DNA of 64,000 bases from Reticulitermes speratus (Eukaryota > Arthropoda > Insecta > Blattodea > Rhinotermitidae), in NCBI GenBank assembly GCA_021186555.1, contig JAJKFL010000005.1:41195135-41259134 (forward strand). Direction: 5' to 3'. The notes below the pieces were generated by a model. That model saw only the letters and a program-made list of their open reading frames with translations. It made no database searches and was not told where the DNA came from. Within the stretch, counting starts at the first letter, position 1; every line of letters begins with the position of its first letter. The position numbers were made by a program, and so were the translations under genes. Shown here piece by piece: positions 46,303 through 59,777 of the stretch.

Positions 46303-48812
46303 TAGGGCATGCTATTGTCTAGAGTCGAAGCTTTATAGAACCCTAATGTCAAAGGACACGCTGCTTCCCTGTAGGCCACAGGTAACTATGAAACAAAAAA
46401 AACCGTGATGGATGTATCTGAGAAGAAGGCACAAACGTCTTGCAAAGTGTTATTAACTCCTTAACACTTTAATGTAGGTACGTTCTAAACGAAGTTTTAT
46501 TATGTATTAAATATGCTTCTTGTAGATTTCTCAGAATTGCATTCAATGTGCTGCATATAGAGGGTAATCAAGAATTTGTATAGAAAGATTAGCACTATTA
46601 ACAGATCAAATGGCATGTCCATCATTTCTTGCAGAGGGTTTGGGGCATCTGTATGCAGCTGCGTCTATGAAACTTCCAGAGGAGTGAAAAATGTCATTTA
46701 TTTAAAAAATACACTTGTAAAGACTCAACAGTATTTAAAATAGACGCAATCCTATAAGCCAGATATGCCAATTATATACACTTTCGAAGTTACACTTTAG
46801 AATGAAATATATTCATTTCTTTAATCCTGTCGTGGTTTTTGTAGCTTACACTTCTGTACTTTTTCGATTGTACTAAATTATGTCAGTATGAGGCACTTGA
46901 TGTACTGAAAAGTATTATTGCCATTTCATAGTAAACGGGAAACATACTTGCCGCTTTGAAATGTCCATAAAGTTCTTAGGCGAATATGAATAACGTTATA
47001 CTGCAGCTACCAAACCAGAGATCCAATGAGAGTACGGTGAACACAAAAACGTCTCTGCATCATCTGTAAAGACTAACTGCAAATTACGTACAGATCAGAG
47101 TGATTAGGGAAAAGCAGTGAACAAGATGCTGTTTTGCTGTATTTTAAGGCACTAATTCGGGTTTCTTTCAGGATACATCACGAGAAATTGAATGAGAGTT
47201 ACCAGTACCCCAATTAAGATTCATATGAGGTGCGTGATTAATAAACGTTTGATGCGTGACGAATAATAGAACGGAATGAGTACACGTATTGTTGACATTC
47301 GTGTCTTATATTTGAGAGGTTTGGTTTTCTGTTGGAATGTTATGCTGAGCGCCGTGTACCGTGATAACGTTTTGTAATTTTTTTCACTCTCCCCAGAACG
47401 AATTCTTTGATAGTACCATAAAAACGGCTAAGACTGTTTTCTTCCAGATACTCATACATACACGTACAATTCCTAATCATCTTCCTATTCAAATCGGCGC
47501 TTATAAACTTTGCGTCGTTCTGCAGCCTGACTGTCAGTATGTCGGTTACTGACGTTCGGTCTTAAGGTCTGTCAGCCTGTATCGTATCAAGACAGACAGT
47601 TACGTGGCGCCATTGGGTTAACTTCAGAAATTAAATGGAGAGCGAAGACTCTGTTGTGCAAACTGGAGGAATGTGGTTGCGGGCGGTTGGAAGTGTTGCT
47701 AATAGTGTTCGGTGTGCGCTACTCTAAAAGAGAGAGAAAAAAAGCCTCGCATACAAATAAACCGGCTCCTCTGACGCAACATATTCCAAGCTCAGTTACA
47801 TATCCTCGATTTTTTTTCAACGTTTCTATGTTAAAGAGATAATGGTTGAAGAAACAGAAGCATAAACTTGGCGGCGAACCTTATAAAACTTTCTTCATAA
47901 TGTCATTTACGAGGTGCTGAGATTGGAGAGTAGTTCGGATTTTAAGCGACTGCTGCAGTAGCAGCAACAACAACAACAAAAATAAAAATAACATCAGTAA
48001 TAATAATAACAAAAACAAGAATCAAATCATTATCTCGTTTCTGTAGACTTGTGTATCCCTAATGTGTTTTCAAGCAAATGTTTTGCTGTTGATGTCATAT
48101 ATTAAATATAGAACGCAGTTTTAAACTATCTTTGTTATGCTGAAATTGGATAAAACAAAAAACCTGTTTCCTGTTAACGCAGTAGCTACTATAACAGAAA
48201 TTAATTTTCAGTATGAAGTACTAACATTCTTTTATGGAAACGTAAGCATTTACATCAATAAATAAGAGACAAACAAAAATTATATTTCATTGGCTTTAAT
48301 GACTGAAAGCCAATAATTTTCAATCAAAATGCATTTGCAAAATCAATTACGTCTGCATGACTGAGTGTAATGAATTTTAAACTAATCGTAGCATTGCAAT
48401 CCAATGCTTTTGCTTCTCTTTCGCGCCATCAGGACACTACACAACTTGCGACATATTTAATTAATTCTTGTGAGTGGTTTAAAGGTAACGAACACAAATA
48501 TCTCACCTTCAACGTCAGTGACTTGCTGCAGTTAATTGTTATACATTCACACATGTATAACTTGACTGCACGTACATTCCAGTCCAGAAGTTTTTATTTT
48601 TTGATTCCGTAAGCAAGAAAATATTGCAAGAAACTGCGGAATAACCAATCGCAGCAGAGTACTCTTTGAGAAACCGACAGCACCGACTGCTCAAGAATTT
48701 CCTTATTCTTTAGGCGTCCGTAACAAGATAAAACAATTCAACTTTAGGGGATTCTCAGGATGGTGTATTTGAATAGACGTGACTGATATTTGGATGTGTC
48801 TGTCCTCTCAGG
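46303..48812. other. No recognisable gene; one microsatellite
   Basis: AT-rich. CAA/TAA runs lie at 47959-48017. No domain in any frame. Confidence 0.5.
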
Positions 48813-48814
48813 CT

Positions 48815-48992
48815 AACAAGCTTGCAGTGTTTCGGAGAATAGATCTGTCCCTTTAAAACGAGCTTGCCTGTATCGCTGGACCGTTGATAGAAGCTCTTTG
48901 TAAAAGGCCCTCGAGAATATGTTTTCTGTCTCTCCGCTTTCCAACTGAAGACGGAGACAGAGCCATTCTCCGAAACGCTGTGGCTACTTTAA
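48815..48992. repeat. Inverted repeat with GTTTCGGAGAAT arms
   Basis: AGTGTTTCGGAGAATAGATC at 48827-48846 is answered in reverse by GAGCCATTCTCCGAAACGCT at 48960-48979, within arms of about 40 bp. The arms carry CGAAAC like the other foldback elements but no CTGANGA core is evident. Confidence 0.6.
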
Positions 48993-50647
48993 CGTGAGAC
49001 GGTGGGCGGTGTTAAAAATATAAGTTACCTTGAGAACTAAACAAGTTGGTGAACATATGCATTGTGCAAACGTACCTGTGCAGTACGTATGTTGTTGCAT
49101 CTGCATTTAAATGAGAGTGAGATTCACAATGCACTAATACAGCTCGCTGAGCAGCACGTCCACACAAGAACAGTTAGTTACTTTACTGCAGGTCCGTCGG
49201 TAGCCGGCCTTGATTCTGTCCCGTTCGCCACTACTTCCTTCTTTTGGTACGAAACAGGGACATAAAACTGAATGCACAAGCAGTCCACTGTTCTTTCATA
49301 CTGGGGAGAAAGCGAGATGAGACTAACGTTCTTTAAGAAATGTCGCTAATAGGATAAATGTCACGTTGTCTTCTAGAAACATATACAAATATTTAGTTTT
49401 AAAACGTCAGTTACTGCAGCATATCCTGTGTCAACAAGAAGTAACTATGTAAAGTGCAAAATTATGTCCTCTTGGAGTCGTATGCCTCCTTATGCAAAAT
49501 GTTTTTACCTCGAAAACATCTTATTTTCCACGGAAGTGTCTGAATTTGTGTTAAACAGGATTCGGAATGGTTCAAAACAGGGTGTGCAAGAAAATAGGTG
49601 CGTATGCTCTCGCAGCTAATTTGTTATCCCAGTGTGGTGAAGCAAACGACAGCGCAAATCATACGCTTCAGGCTCAAGAAATTAACATCGAAATGTGGCT
49701 TTTAAATTTCCCAGAGAAAAGAGGGGTATGGAGAAGTTTAACATAATATGCAGCTTTATCATTTATATTCTTTGTCAGATGTCATTAGGGTCATGAAATC
49801 AAGTAAGGTGCAGTGGGCGAAACATACACTATGTGTAACATGAACTTACACATTTCCTGGGCAGTTATGCCACGTCGACCGGTAGATCGTTACTAGCATT
49901 TCGGAGAAGTGTACTACCTCCACATTAAGGGTCAAAGCATTTCAAGCTTGTCCACTGCGTGACATTCCAGAAGACAAAAACCTTTAGGAACACCCCTGTG
50001 AAACTGAATATTAACCAACGAAATGCACATTCACTATCAAATTCAAATATTCAGTGAAATTAAAATGCACGGTGAAGGTCATATAAAAAACCCCTGTGAA
50101 AATTTGAAATCTTGTAGCATTCAAAGTGTTTGCTGGAAACCTTGGCGGAATAAGAGGTAATTAGATAAACATTAAACATATATTAAAGAAATACGATGTG
50201 AAATTGTGTACTGCATTCTATGTAGGTTTTTGTGAACATGGAAATGAACCGCCTGGGTGTATAAAAGGGGTGAATATTTCTGACCAACAGCACGACAGAT
50301 TAATATCTGAAGAAGGATTTGGGTTTTTGGTGTCATTTAAGCTCCTAGACAACAGATTCCGTAATAGAAACTCATAGTGCTTTAGAAGAATGTTCTAATG
50401 GATTTTGAACAGTGGGATCTGAAATGGCTCACTCTCTATAACAACTCGGCCAAGAACCTGGGTGTTTATAAGAGCAGGGTCCTTCTTCAACTTTCATAAG
50501 TGTCAGATGTTCAAGGAGAAGCGCTTTCCATACGGTTAGTGCCGTGGAAATTAGACGTTGTTGTGTACTGGATACCATCTTGCTCCACATCCGGGAGGTT
50601 TGCTGTTCGAGCTGTATTCGGGGGTTTCCTTGATACGCATACTGTTT
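48993..50647. other. Mostly featureless; one foldback-family remnant
   Basis: Around 49865-49985, ATGCCACGTCGACCGGTAGA and TGACATTCCAGAAGACA match the eroded CGAAACGT foldback family (compare 2.2 kb). No gene recognised in the rest. Confidence 0.4.
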
Positions 50648-50870
50648 GCCGGGATAGCGTAGTCGGCATAGCGACTACGCTACGGGCTGGACGTTCCGGG
50701 GATCGAATCCCGGTGGGGGCGAGATGTTCCGTACAGGTCCAGACCGGCCCTGGGGCCCACCCAGTCTCCTGTACAATGGGTATTGCGTCTGTTTCCCGGG
50801 GGTGGCCGAGGCGTGTCTAGGCCTCTACTCCCCCTCTGGGCCTTCATGGCCTGTTCTAGGATGAACTTCC
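50648..50870 (+). mobile_element. SINE family A, plus strand, well preserved
   Basis: Head GCCGGGATAGCGTAGTCGG with A-box, B-box GGGGATCGAATCCCGG (about 50697-50712), GTCCAGACCGGCCCTGGGG, then CCCCTCTGGGCCTTCATGGC and the end CTGTTCTAGGATGAACTTCC. This is the cleanest copy of the family and a good reference. Confidence 0.9.
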
Positions 50871-51015
50871 TCCTACTGTTTGGTAACGTAATATGGCGTT
50901 GTGGTGGGAACATTCCATGGCATGAGGTACATGTGACATACATACCGTTACAGGAGATTCTACAGTAACGTGTTCAGTTGATTTTCATCATTATACTGAT
51001 AGATATTTCGGTGTT

Positions 51016-51291
51016 TTTTTTGTGAAGGGCCCCGCAGCAGATGCTACGGATGCACCGCAGTCTTCAGGCTTATTGTGCAACCCTGTGATGAAGGTGATTA
51101 GTTTTTTTCATTTTTCCTTGTAATGGAGCATCGGTGGAATGAAATTGACGGGGGAAAACCGAAGTACTCGGGGAAAAACCTGTCCCAGTGCCACTTTGTC
51201 CACCACAAATTCCACATGGACTTGACCCGGGATCGAACCCTGGTCTCCGCGATGAGAGGCGTCGACTAACCGCCTGAGCCATAGCACGGCC
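51016..51291 (-). mobile_element. SINE family B with 12-bp target duplication
   Basis: Full-length copy in minus orientation with A-box (reverse complement of CGCCTGAGCCATAGCACGG) and B-box (GGTTCGATCCCGGG). The direct repeat TATTTCGGTGTT occurs at 51004-51015 and 51292-51303, so insertion boundaries are exact. Target duplication of this size fits LINE-mediated retrotransposition. Confidence 0.93.
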
Positions 51292-51354
51292 TATTTCGGT
51301 GTTAGTAGCCATGTCAGAATTGAATTGTATTTGAATGCCATGGTATCCATAGAA

Positions 51355-51795
51355 TATTCTAACCACCATAACTTAGGATCCAGCAATAATAGTATACACC
51401 CTAACCATCATACCCTGCGATCCAGTACTGTCGGTTAACATAGAATACATCAATATTAACTCCTAAACACCACACCATGCTCTTCAGCAGTATTATATCA
51501 TAAACACCATATCATGCTATCCAGCAGTATTATATTATAACCACCATACATGGTATCCAGCAATATTATATCGTAACGACCAAACCATGATACCCATCAA
51601 TATTATATCCTCTCCACCTTGTTGTGGTATTCAGCAATATATCACCACCACCATAACACAGAATCCGTCAATATTATACCGTAACCATCACACCATGTTG
51701 TTCATCAGTATTACATCATGCTCATTATTCCATGATATCAGTCAGTATTATATCCTAACCACCATACAATGAAATATCCAGCTATATTATATACA
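51355..51795. repeat. Degenerate 40-47-bp minisatellite
   Basis: About ten diverged copies of a unit containing ACCACCATACCATG, ATCCAGCA and ATATTATATC. No two copies are identical, so the array is old. Confidence 0.8.
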
Positions 51796-52265
51796 TATCA
51801 TTACGCCACTTTGAGTTGCCATAATTGTTTCCTGCCATGTAAAGTATTCATGGTGCCAGCTGGGTCAAACCAAATATTATACAATATTACAAATTGTGGG
51901 AAATTGAACACATGGTTTTGATAGTTAAGAGCACAGTAATTGTGACATAAACGACTTTATTTACTTCTATAACATCATGTTTACGTATGTAAATAGGTCG
52001 TATGTACTTCTGATTGCGGAGTTATATTTTGTACACCCAGTCTCAACCGTTCTGAAGCCTAGACATTCTGGCTCGGAGAAAAGAACTAAATAGCGCTGCT
52101 TCAGTGCAAGCAGTAACGCTCAACGTGTGTGAACAAAATTGCTCGATGTCAAATTCAACACTCTTTCTTACAAAGCAATCCCTTTACAGGCCTGGACAGG
52201 CCCTTAATGCTCCAGGAGGTTTAGGCTCCCAGAATTTCTAAACAATCGGCACATGAAGTTGGCAA
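51796..52265. other. No recognisable gene
   Basis: AT-rich noncoding sequence. Confidence 0.45.
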
Positions 52266-52269
52266 GGTT

Positions 52270-52552
52270 TTCAGTCCTAAGCACCGGCCGCATTTACTCC
52301 CCCCCCCCCCCCAGAGGCTGAGTCGACCCGAAGGCCATAGTGCTGCCGGAAGGATTAAGTCAATGAAACATTTCAATGACACCATAGGGAATCGAACCCG
52401 CGATCTTCTGGCTTGTAGCGCAGTGCCTGAACCAACTGCGCCACCGCGTGTCCCAAAGAAAAATCTCTCGCCTCTACGGGGATTGGAAAACAGGACAGTC
52501 CATTTCGTAGCGTAGTTGCTACACAGACTACGCTACTGCGCCGGTTTCATGT
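52270..52552 (-). mobile_element. SINE family A split by another SINE
   Basis: The head in minus orientation lies at 52456-52552 (complement of ACTACGCTACTGCGCCGG at the right end). A possible 3' segment (GTAAATGCGGCCGGTGCTTA on the minus strand) lies at 52270-52298. A family D SINE separates them. About 70 nt of the A body is missing, so the nesting is inferred. Confidence 0.5.
52299..52453 (-). mobile_element. tRNA-derived SINE, family D
   Basis: On the minus strand GGGACACGCGGTGGCGCAGT (A-box TGGCGCAGTTGG) leads to a B-box GCGGGTTCGATTCCC, followed by CATTGACTTAATCCTTCC and GGGTCGACTCAGCCTC, then a run of 14 G. This is a different head from families A-C and the only copy in the window. 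Confidence 0.75.
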
Positions 52553-53520
52553 CTTTGGTGTATAGGTGGTCAATTAATTAATTGGTTTAGAGAGAAATCA
52601 AGTTACCCTTAACTCCTTACACGACATGGTAATTTTGCGTACCATCTGCTGCAAAATTCAACAACTCAGCATGCCACCTACAGATATTTTCAGCCATCAA
52701 AGTAGTTAAAATTCACGTGTTTTCAATTTTAAACGACTGGACACAGATAGTTTAATGGCAAACAAGCACTATCAAGGTAATTCTCCAGCTAAACCAAAGT
52801 CTCCCAATAGGTGTCGTACATTCTGATTTTTTTAAAATTGTGTGTGTACTTTTAATCCCTCCAGTCTATGTTACATTCCCGTCCATCTCTTTCTCCTTTA
52901 TTTAATTACTCGAATAATTTTTTGCGAAGAGTTCGAATTATGAATTTCTGCACTATGCAGTATGTAATATTCTCCAACCTACTGTTGCTTCTTCCTCTCT
53001 CCCCCCATAAGTCCAAATAGTCTTATCAGCACTTTTTCCCCCAACACGTTCTTTCCTTAGGAAGGCAGATCATGTTTGACACCAACATGGAGCAGCAAGT
53101 ATAATTAAAGTATTTCGTATTCAGTACAACACTTTGAGACAGGAAACGAAGGCCAAAGACTGAACTGAATGACAACTGGCATTCTCCGAATTTAATCTGC
53201 TGTTAAAGGTTTTTTTTTTTTTTACTATAATTTTGATATTTCACTGTCGTTCCAATATATTTGAACCTGCTACATTTTCGAAAGGTCCGATTTACATTAT
53301 GGTGTCTTTTCCTGCTTTCTGACGACGAAACGTGTACATGTAAGAACTGAAATTGTTAATTTTCTCTGCTTTTATACTTCGTACGTCTAAAAAATCCACC
53401 ACACTAGCGTTAAGTTTCTTTTCTGCCAGTTCTAGACCTAATGATTTTAGATAATTTAAAAGGCAATAGACTTTTATTTGATAAATAGTCTAGTATATAT
53501 TTTTATATTTTTCATTCGGT
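52553..53520. other. No recognisable gene
   Basis: AT-rich, with a T run at about 53211-53223. Confidence 0.5.
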
Positions 53521-55268
53521 GTATGGTACGTTATGATTTAATGTACATGAAGACAAAGGAACTAGGTTGGAAAGAAAACCATGGGATTCAAAACATTGGC
53601 ATCGAAGACTCTCAAGGCAATATAATAATACATCAGAGACGAGTATTGCAAATTTGGGAGAATTATATCACAGAGCTCTACGATCGAGCTAATCGACCAG
53701 AACATCTAGACGTCGAACCTGAAGATGAAGTAGATGAAGACGAGAAAGGCCCTTATATTTTGCAAAGTGAAGTTGAAAAAGCTATCAAGGAGATGAGGGA
53801 TAAGAAGGCTACAGGAGATGATGATGTACCTGGGGATGTACTCAAATTGTTGGGAGAAGGTGGTCTAAGGCTAATGACACAGATGATCAACAGCATGTAT
53901 GTAACTGGAGAATGGCCAAGAGATTTTATTGAAGTTACAATGATTGCCTTAAAGAAAAAGCCCAAAGCTACAAAATGCAGCGACCATCGCACAATCAGCA
54001 TCATCGCTCATGCAGCAAAGATAGTAGCGAGTATACTTAGAAGAAGGATTGAGAGGAAAATTGAAGATGCACTTGGAGAAGATCAGTTTGGTTTTAGACG
54101 AGGAAAAGGAACTAGGGATGCAATTGGGATGCTGAGAATAATATCAGAACGAACCTTGGTCATAGATGAGGAATTGTGTGCTTGCTTCATAGACTGGCAG
54201 AAGGCATTTGACCGTGTCAACTGGACCAAATTAATGCAAATCCTAAAAGGAATTGGGATAGACTGGCGCGAAAGAAGATTGATCAGCAAATTGTACATGG
54301 AATAGAGTGTCAAAATACGACTGGACCAAGGGGAGACGAGAAGTGTGAAGATTGGAAGAGGAGTTAGACAAGGTTGCTGCTTGTCACCGATTCTGTTCAA
54401 CTTATACAGCGAGTACCTTACCAAGGAAGCTCTTGAAGGGTTTGGAGACTTCAAAATAGGAGGACAAGTAATTCGCACTGTGAAATATGCAGATGACCTT
54501 GTGCTACTGGCTAGGGAAGAAAACGTGCTACAGGGCATAATTGATAGACTAATTGAAATTGGAAGACGCTATGGAATGGAAATGAATGTGGGAAAAACTA
54601 AAGTAATGAAAATCTCAAGGCAACCATCCCCAATGAAAATTATGATAGATCAAAAACAATTGGAGAATGTGGAATATTTCAATTATTTGGGTAGCATGAT
54701 AACAAGTGATGCAAGGTGTACACGTGATATTAAATCCAGAATTGCCATGGCAAAAACAGCATTCAACAAGAAGAAAAATCTTTTCACCAGCAAACTGGAA
54801 TTAAATTTAAGGAAGAAACTAGTAAAGTGCTACATTTGGAGCATAGCTTTGTATGGTGCTGAAACGTGGACACTTCGGAAAGTAGATCAGAAGTATCTGG
54901 AAAGTTTTGAAATGTGGTGCTGGAGAAGAATGGAGAAGATCATTTGGACCGATCGTGTGAGAAATGAAGAAGTATTACACAGAGTCAAGGAGGAGAGGAA
55001 TATCCTACATACAATAAAAAGAAGAAAGGCTAACTGGATTGGTCACATCTTGCGTAGAAACTGCCTTCTGAAACACGCGATTGAAGGAAAGTTAGAAGGA
55101 AGGATAGAAATGACGGGACGACGAGGGAGAAGACGTAAGCAGCTACTGGATGACCTTAAGGAAAAGAAAAGATACTGGAAATTGAAAGAGGAAGCACTAG
55201 ATCGCACCCTGTGGAAAACTCGCTTTGGAATAGGCTACGGACCTGTCGTAAGACAGACTACAGAATGA
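53478..55268 (+). pseudogene. LINE family 1 reverse transcriptase, one in-frame stop
   Basis: Continuous frame of 597 codons broken only by TAG at 54303-54305 (after KLYME). Recognisable family sequence starts about 53525. Reverse-transcriptase motifs in order: GDVLKLL, DQFGFRRGKGTRDA, FIDWQKAFDRVNW (first catalytic Asp), GVRQGCCLSPILFN, KYADDLVLLA (catalytic YADD, 54487-54516), then EYFNYLGSMI and a long basic C-terminus ending YGPVVRQTTE. The N-terminal endonuclease is missing, so the copy is 5' truncated. The 3' end is a GAATGAATG repeat, reminiscent of the CR1/L2 group, though I do not assign a clade. The enzyme copies its RNA at a nicked target site. This copy is probably dead. Confidence 0.88.
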
Positions 55269-55289
55269 ATGAATGTATGGTACCGATAA

Positions 55290-57270
55290 GTTCTTGAGAT
55301 TTGACATTTGCGTTTTCCTCAAGAATGTTTTACTCTGGGATGTTTGGACGACTATATGGATTTGTCATTTTGTCCTTATCGTATTTTAATCATATATTGC
55401 AGTTCTAATAGAGAATGAGATATACAGCTGTTAATTTATCCAAATTAAAATGTAGATATTTCTGCTCATACAGCCTGTTTGCCGCTAGCCTCATTTTTAC
55501 TTGTCATTTTTCTTTCAGTGCAGCAACTACGCATTCCTGTGCGGAAGGTAAACAAAGGGACACGTACGTCTATTTATCATACGTCGTTTTATATTTTTTC
55601 CGATTAAGTGAAATTAAACTGAAATTATTTTAGATTACCGGAGGTGTATCTGCTTTGTTTATAGCATATCCATAACTTTGAAATTCAAACGGATACCCTG
55701 ATTCTGCCTTTGCACAGTGGCAGACTAATACGAAGAGTTTTAGAAAGAGCAGAGTGGACTAACCGCCCGCAACTGTGTGATCTCTCTCAGTTCAAGCGGT
55801 CCAAATACGTGCTACATGGTCCCCCGATGATATAAAAATGTAGAACTTAGATGCCCCTGTCACGTGTCCTACGTGTTAATGACGCGAACATACGTTTCTT
55901 CAGCATTGAACATTGCTGATAGCTAGCTCCGTGAGAGGAGTCGGGCAAATCCAAACCATATTTCCTGTTTTTTGTTTCATATATAATGAGTTATTCATGA
56001 TCACGTTGGAAATGTGTTTCCAAAAATTCAGAAAATTTACACTAATTATGGTTTTATGAAAATTGATTGAAGGAGAAGTAACTTTACACTGATTTAAAGT
56101 TACTAATAATGTCCAAGATGCAGGGGCGCATGTTCTGTGGCGAAGGTTTTCCCTTGCACGCAGGCCCTTCAGGGTTCAGGCAGCTCAAATTTTTCTGTAA
56201 ACATTATAAAATTATTTTCCCCGTTATTTTATTTTTATTTCACATAAATGTTTTTTAATAACAATTCCCGCTCTCTTTTGTCATCTCTTGCTTTAATTAC
56301 ATCAAGTATCTTATAATGACGATTTAAATAATTTTTCGCTTCCTAGTAGTTGTAACTTCGTAATACAAAAAAAGTGGAAGTTACTTCTGCAATTCAAGTT
56401 GTTGATAGCGCATGTGCAGGCGCTTCTGTTGTGTGTAGGATTGGCGGTGTGTCCGGTGAGGAAGTAAGCGTATGGAATAATTGTGTACAGTGTAATGTTC
56501 TAGGAGGGTCCTAAGCTGCTCCTGGTCCCCTAGAAACGAAATCAGACGAGCGGTCTGTCAGTAGGAACATACTGCACTATGCAGTCTGTAGCAGGCTAGG
56601 TGACGCCACAGAAGGCGCGCACGGTGTACTGTCTGGACCCTTGCCGGTCACTAACTGGACCGTTACTGCTTATAAAGAAACGCAAATACTACTGGAAGTA
56701 AATAAATACACAAATAACAGAGTCAACATTGCTGTAGCGGATTTCGAAATTTTAGCACAGCTGCTGCCGGCCGGTATACCATTCTAAGATGGTTTATTCC
56801 ACATCCCATATGCAAACCTTTGTCCCTAATGTTCACCTCTCGCATCTTCTACGCAATTTTTCAAGTCTTTCCCCATCCAACATTCTGCGTCATAACTGTA
56901 GCCCTATCAGCTATTCTCTTCCATTCCACTATAATGACAATTTTATGTTGTGTACATAAATGACGTCTTATCACATGCACATTGGAAGTTACGTCATGCG
57001 TTTATCTTATATTTTGAGACAGTGTAGTCCGATAATTGTGCACCAACGTTTCGTAGTAACATACTGACCTCAATTTCAGGGCTTTTCCTTATGCAGTTTT
57101 CTCGAGTGCCTTGTTAACGTCATCTCTCTTAGATCCAAGTACTCTCCTTAATATGCTGTTCCCATACATCCTTACTGTATTAAATACCTGTTTTGGAATT
57201 TGTGTATATCTAATCCAAACTCGAGTAAGTCCTCGCACGTGTTCAGTAGCGCACTGATAATCTCGATGTT
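55290..57270. other. No recognisable gene
   Basis: AT-rich noncoding sequence. Confidence 0.5.
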
Positions 57271-57278
57271 TTCATGCC

Positions 57279-58158
57279 AATATATGGGCATGCAGGGATA
57301 TGTGACTGAGGATATAGGGACAAGCAGGGATATATGAGGGTATATGGATATGCAGGGATATGTGACTGAGGATATATGGACATGCAGGGATATATGAGGA
57401 TATATGGACATGCAGGGGTATCTGCCAGAGGATAACGGGACATGTAGGAATATCTCACTGAGGATATAGGGACATGCAGGGATATTTGACTGAGGATATA
57501 TGGACATGCAGGGATATATGAGGGTATATGGACATGCAGGGGTATCTGCCAGAGGATAGCGGGACATGTAGTTATATCTCACTGAGGATATAGGGACATG
57601 GAGGGATATTTGACTGAGGATATATGGACATGCAGGGATATATGAGGGTATATGGACATGCAGGGGTATCTGCCAGAGGATAGCGGGACATGTAGGAATG
57701 TCTCACTGAGGATATAGAGACATGCAGGGATATTTGACTGAGGATATATGGACATGCAGGGATATATAAGGGTATATGGACATGCAGGGATATATAAGGG
57801 TATATGGACATGCAGGGGTATCTGCCAGAGGATAGCGGGACATGTAGGAATATCTCACTGAGGATATAGAGACATGCAGGGATATTTGACTGAGGATATA
57901 TGGACATGCAGGGATATCTGAGGATATATATACGTTCAGGAATATCTGAGGATATAATGGATATTTAGGAATATGCAGGGATATGTGACGGACGATATAT
58001 ATGGACTTGCAGGAATATCTGACTGTGGATATATGGGCATGCAGGGATATCTGATTGAGGATATAGGGACAAGCAAGGATATCTGACTGAAGGTATATGG
58101 ACATGCAGGGATATCTTACTGAGGATGTATGGACATCCAGGGATATCTGACTGAGGAT
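57279..58158. repeat. 26-33-bp minisatellite with about 124-bp higher-order unit
   Basis: Nearly 900 bp of units such as GATATATGGACATGCAGGG followed by ATATCTGACTGAG or ATATATGAG. The variant string TCTGCCAGAGGAT recurs near 57421, 57546, 57669 and 57825, giving a higher-order period of 123-125 bp with one enlarged to about 156. The right third (after 57910) is more diverged. Open antisense frames (CPYILS-type repeats) are artefacts. Confidence 0.93.
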
Positions 58159-58159
58159 T

Positions 58160-59775
58160 CCGAAACTCGCCCATTAATCCCTTAAACAAGAAACAAATCG
58201 TTATATAAATATTATTGCAACATTTGTGCTAATCATAAGGTAAGTTACAATACTGCAACATATTCAGGATCAATTTTTTTTTCAATTTTCTCATCACTAG
58301 CTGCCAGATGTTTAAACCTCGTTTCATATATCCTTATTCATCTCTTTTAAGGTGTGTTACTAGGTGGCGTGTTCTGGTTTTATTGCTCACGCAGCAAGCA
58401 ATTAATCTCTACGACGAATATCACTTTCCCGTTCCAGTCAGTCCGGTTTCGCAATCCTGCAGTACACTGTGATAAACCAAAGCAGATGCCCAAGTCTTCA
58501 TTTCACGCAGTCGAGCGTCCATGAATTCTGCCTTCCTGTTCACACCCCTTTTACATTAACATAACCATGAAGTGGAATGATGCTTAATGTGAGGGTAGCT
58601 CTTACCGTTCCCTTACATCTAGTCTAGTTTGTGCAACTGTGTCTCGAGGTGCAGGTGCGCTACAATACTGGAAACGGTTTTGCTTAGTCACAGAGGAAAC
58701 GTTAACTTTGTTTTATTTTTGGGATACCAACCAATTGGGATGTCTGGAACACCCTTTTATTTTATTCAGATCTAGGTCAGGTTAACGAAAAAAAACAGTT
58801 CATAGCTTTATCTCTAGGCGAAAGCTGGCGTGGTCTGTTGAAATTGGCCACAAAAACCTTCCTCTAAATCCTTACAAAATGATCATTCAGAATCATAATG
58901 TTTTCTTATCTGATGTTGTGTAACGTGTACATTTGAAATAAACGCTGTCAAGCTACTTAATAGTCACTCATTTTTCTACAGTAAGCTGGAATTATTAGCT
59001 CACAGCTGAACGCGATGTGATATAACATCATTATTCTGAAAATGAACCATGATCGAACTATTCCGTTCGAGGGATTTGTATCCACTGTAGTCAGCGTGGT
59101 TACATCAAACATGTTCGGTGTGAAACGCCATGTACATAACAATCGCTGTTTGTGTAACACAAACATTGCGTCTTGACACAACGCATGAACACAGCAATTA
59201 CAAGCTAGTTGCAGCTTCCGCGGAAACACACAGCAAAAACGACAGGCTGTTCGTTCACTTGAATTTTCCATATGGTTACACGCAGGAGACACTAATTGGC
59301 GAACTGCAAAATACACGCCGCTGAGCACAATGGTAACATTGACTCTCCGTCACCACACTGCTTTGTCATATAAACTGGTTGTGTTTAGGAAGACCATAAC
59401 TGCTGGCTGTTGTTACGGGCCTAACTCTGTACATTCCGATTGTAACTTCGTATGTTAAATACATTAATATTCAGAAATTTGGTATGATGTTTTATTCTTG
59501 TTCGTCTGGCTCAAGATGGGAACCAATGGTGGTCAATTTTAGCAGGGTAAATATCTTATCTTACCTTAAAAGAACATGATTTTTTTTATTATTTGAGCCC
59601 CTCAATAATGACTGTGTTCCCTGGTATTAGTTAACCTCCAAATAATGCGACAGACCTGTACGTCTGTCTGTCTATGAATATACACCACTTACAGACTCTT
59701 AGAGAAAAATGAGTCTGAGTACTGTACTGCAAATCAGCTTTTTGATGAGGGGCATCCCGTTGAGCTTTATAGATG
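58160..59775. other. No recognisable gene
   Basis: AT-rich noncoding sequence; short frames only. Confidence 0.5.
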
Positions 59776-59777
59776 CA

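Noticed and set aside
57172..58189. Antisense frames with repeated CPYILS/ACPYTL
   Set aside because: Minisatellite artefacts; frame shifts between blocks.
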